From Bacteroidota bacterium (lineage in GTDB: Bacteria > Bacteroidota > Ignavibacteria > SZUA-365), in contig JAGTUW010000063.1 of the NCBI GenBank assembly GCA_018224345.1, forward strand, positions 1-16,141: a stretch of 16,141 bases of DNA, given 5' to 3'. Below are positions 14,818-16,141 of the stretch, one piece after another. Below the pieces are notes generated by a model, which saw nothing but the letters and a program-made list of their open reading frames with translations, had not been told where the DNA came from and did no database searches. Each line of letters starts with the position of its first letter. Positions within the stretch are counted from its first letter, which is position 1. A program made the position numbers and the translations under genes.

Positions 14818-16141
14818 CTAGGCTCGTTCGTCATTGAGCATGGGGTCGAATGCATCGCGCAGACCGTCGCCGAGCAGATTGAAGCTCACCACGACCAGGA
14901 CGATCGCGAACCCGGGCAGGGTTGACACCCACCAGGCATGTGCCAGCACGTCCTTGCCTTCGAAAATAATATTTCCCCAACTGGCTGTCGGTTGTTGTAC
15001 GCCGATATTGAGATAGCTGAGCGCTGCCTCGACAAGAATAATACCACCGATACGCAATGTCGCATTGACGATAATCGGCGTCAGTGCATTCGGAAGGATG
15101 TGCCTGATAATGATGCGCGCATGGCTGAAGCCGAGCGTGTCCGCCGCCATGATGTATTCCCGCTCCTTTATGCTCAAGACTTCGCCCCGGACCAGACGCG
15201 CAATACCCATCCACGAAGTTACGCCAAGGACGATGGCGATCAGAATGATCCGCGGAACCTGGACATTCTCGAACGCGGCAATAATGATGAGAATGAGGAA
15301 CAGAGCCGGAAATGCAAGGAGAACGTCGACGAGTCGCATGAACACATTGTCTGTGAAGCGTCCGAAATAACCGGCGATCAGACCCACGAAGGTACCGAGT
15401 GTAATCGAAAGCAGCACTGCGATAAAGCCGAGACTCAGTGATACGCGGGAGCCGTAGATGATGCGACTGAGAATGTCCCTGCCGTAACTGTCGGTCCCAA
15501 GAGCATAGAAGCGTGTCCCGGAAAATTCCTGCGTATCGCTTCCCGCAAGTTCCGCGATCGGAATAGTCCTCGCATGCTTGCCTACTGTCGCATGGACATT
15601 GGCTCCCTCGACGCGAAAGGCATCGACGGCCATCTGACGGCGGAAGTTGTCCTCGGTCAATGCCCTGTTGACAGTCAGCAGGCGGCGCATGGTCTCCACA
15701 TGTTCTTTCCGGGCACGCAGCAGTGTCGGCTCTACGCCGCGCACCCTTGGCTCCCTGAGTTGGAGAATCGTCACAGTCGTGAGCGGGGGCTGGTATTTCG
15801 TGACTACGCCATCCTGAAATGCATTCGGATTGTGGGGAGCGAGGAAGGGGCAGAGAAATACTATCGTATAGAGAAGTATGATGACGATCATGCCGGCGAC
15901 GGCCACGCGATTTTTTTTGAATTCGCGCCAGGCTAATGCCCATTGGCTCATTTCGTGTTCATCCTCGGACAGCCCTCGCCGTCGGAGATATCGCCTGTTG
16001 AGCATCCAGAGTGAGGCGGGCATGGCAAGAAGAAATATCGCGGCAACCCAGTATTCAACAACATCCCCCCTCCAGAACAGGACGCTGCTTTCACTGTCGA
16101 TCATGAACAGATAGCTGCTGAGCCCGAGAGAAAGGAATGAA
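14818..16141 (-). CDS. Oligopeptide-type ABC transporter permease (OppC/DppC family), N-terminus probably beyond the window
   Basis: An inner-membrane permease of the binding-protein-dependent peptide class. From an ATG at 16104 it would have 428 residues, but that ATG has no ribosome site. The frame stays open to the right edge, reading S-F-L-S-L-G-L-S-S-Y-L-F just before it, like another membrane helix, so I annotate it as partial. In numbering from 16104, an extra helix is at about 17-36, the OppC N-terminal helix at 66-89, and the conserved G-T-D-S-Y-G-R-D at 203-210. The transport core spans 222-415, including the EAA loop M-A-A-D-T-L-G through H-I-L-P-N (319-339), which contacts the ATPase. 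Between 95 and 200 is an enlarged periplasmic segment, much longer than in E. coli OppC. The partner genes are not in the window. Confidence 0.88.
   Translation of the reverse strand, partial: SFLSLGLSSYLFMIDSESSVLFWRGDVVEYWVAAIFLLAMPASLWMLNRRYLRRRGLSEDEHEMSQWALAWREFKKNRVAVAGMIVIILLYTIVFLCPFLAPHNPNAFQDGVVTKYQPPLTTVTILQLREPRVRGVEPTLLRARKEHVETMRRLLTVNRALTEDNFRRQMAVDAFRVEGANVHATVGKHARTIPIAELAGSDTQEFSGTRFYALGTDSYGRDILSRIIYGSRVSLSLGFIAVLLSITLGTFVGLIAGYFGRFTDNVFMRLVDVLLAFPALFLILIIIAAFENVQVPRIILIAIVLGVTSWMGIARLVRGEVLSIKEREYIMAADTLGFSHARIIIRHILPNALTPIIVNATLRIGGIILVEAALSYLNIGVQQPTASWGNIIFEGKDVLAHAWWVSTLPGFAIVLVVVSFNLLGDGLRDAFDPMLNDERA

Overview
The window looks like chromosomal sequence from a moderately GC-rich member of the Bacteroidota/Chlorobiota/Ignavibacteriota group (inference). 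The main evidence is three copies of a type IX secretion (T9SS) C-terminal sorting domain, recognised by Y-P-(N/Q)-P-(F/A) starts and an L-P-(A/G)-G-x-Y-x-(Y/V) ending. A paired DUF1800-DUF1501 locus supports it. One clear sigma70-type promoter (TTGCCA-17-TATAAT) and several strong Shine-Dalgarno sites point to the Chlorobiota/Ignavibacteriota/Kapabacteria side rather than classical Bacteroidetes. I cannot fix the genus.

Left part, all on the minus strand. A secreted Asp-box (BNR) repeat protein runs off the left edge just as its sorting domain begins. Upstream of it is a tandem set, in transcription order: pdxB (4-phosphoerythronate dehydrogenase, vitamin B6 synthesis), a 71-residue DUF1858 CxxC protein, a membrane-anchored TlpA-type thioredoxin, and an orphan T9SS sorting domain with no passenger. 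The orphan lies in the same reading frame as the thioredoxin, separated only by its TGA stop.

Middle part, on the plus strand. The DUF1800-DUF1501 pair comes first. Only the DUF1501 partner has an export signal and a T9SS sorting domain. Then come carA and carB, the glutaminase and synthetase subunits of carbamoyl-phosphate synthase, which feed pyrimidine and arginine synthesis. A perfect 16-bp hairpin with flanking A and T tracts ends carB. It can also serve the convergent gene on the other strand.

Right part, on the minus strand. In transcription order there is an oligopeptide-type ABC permease (probably cut by the right edge), a 75-residue charged protein of unknown function, an MCE/MlaD-like lipid-transport protein, and a Yip1-family membrane protein. 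Gaps of 306 and 397 bases separate the last three and suggest separate promoters.

Most of the window is conserved core metabolism and envelope biology. I see no CRISPR array, transposase, tRNA or rRNA. The observations most worth checking are the orphan sorting domain after the thioredoxin, the nine-base homopolymer in pdxB, the tiny upstream reading frames that overlap the non-ATG starts of carA and the MCE gene, and the enlarged ABC permease.
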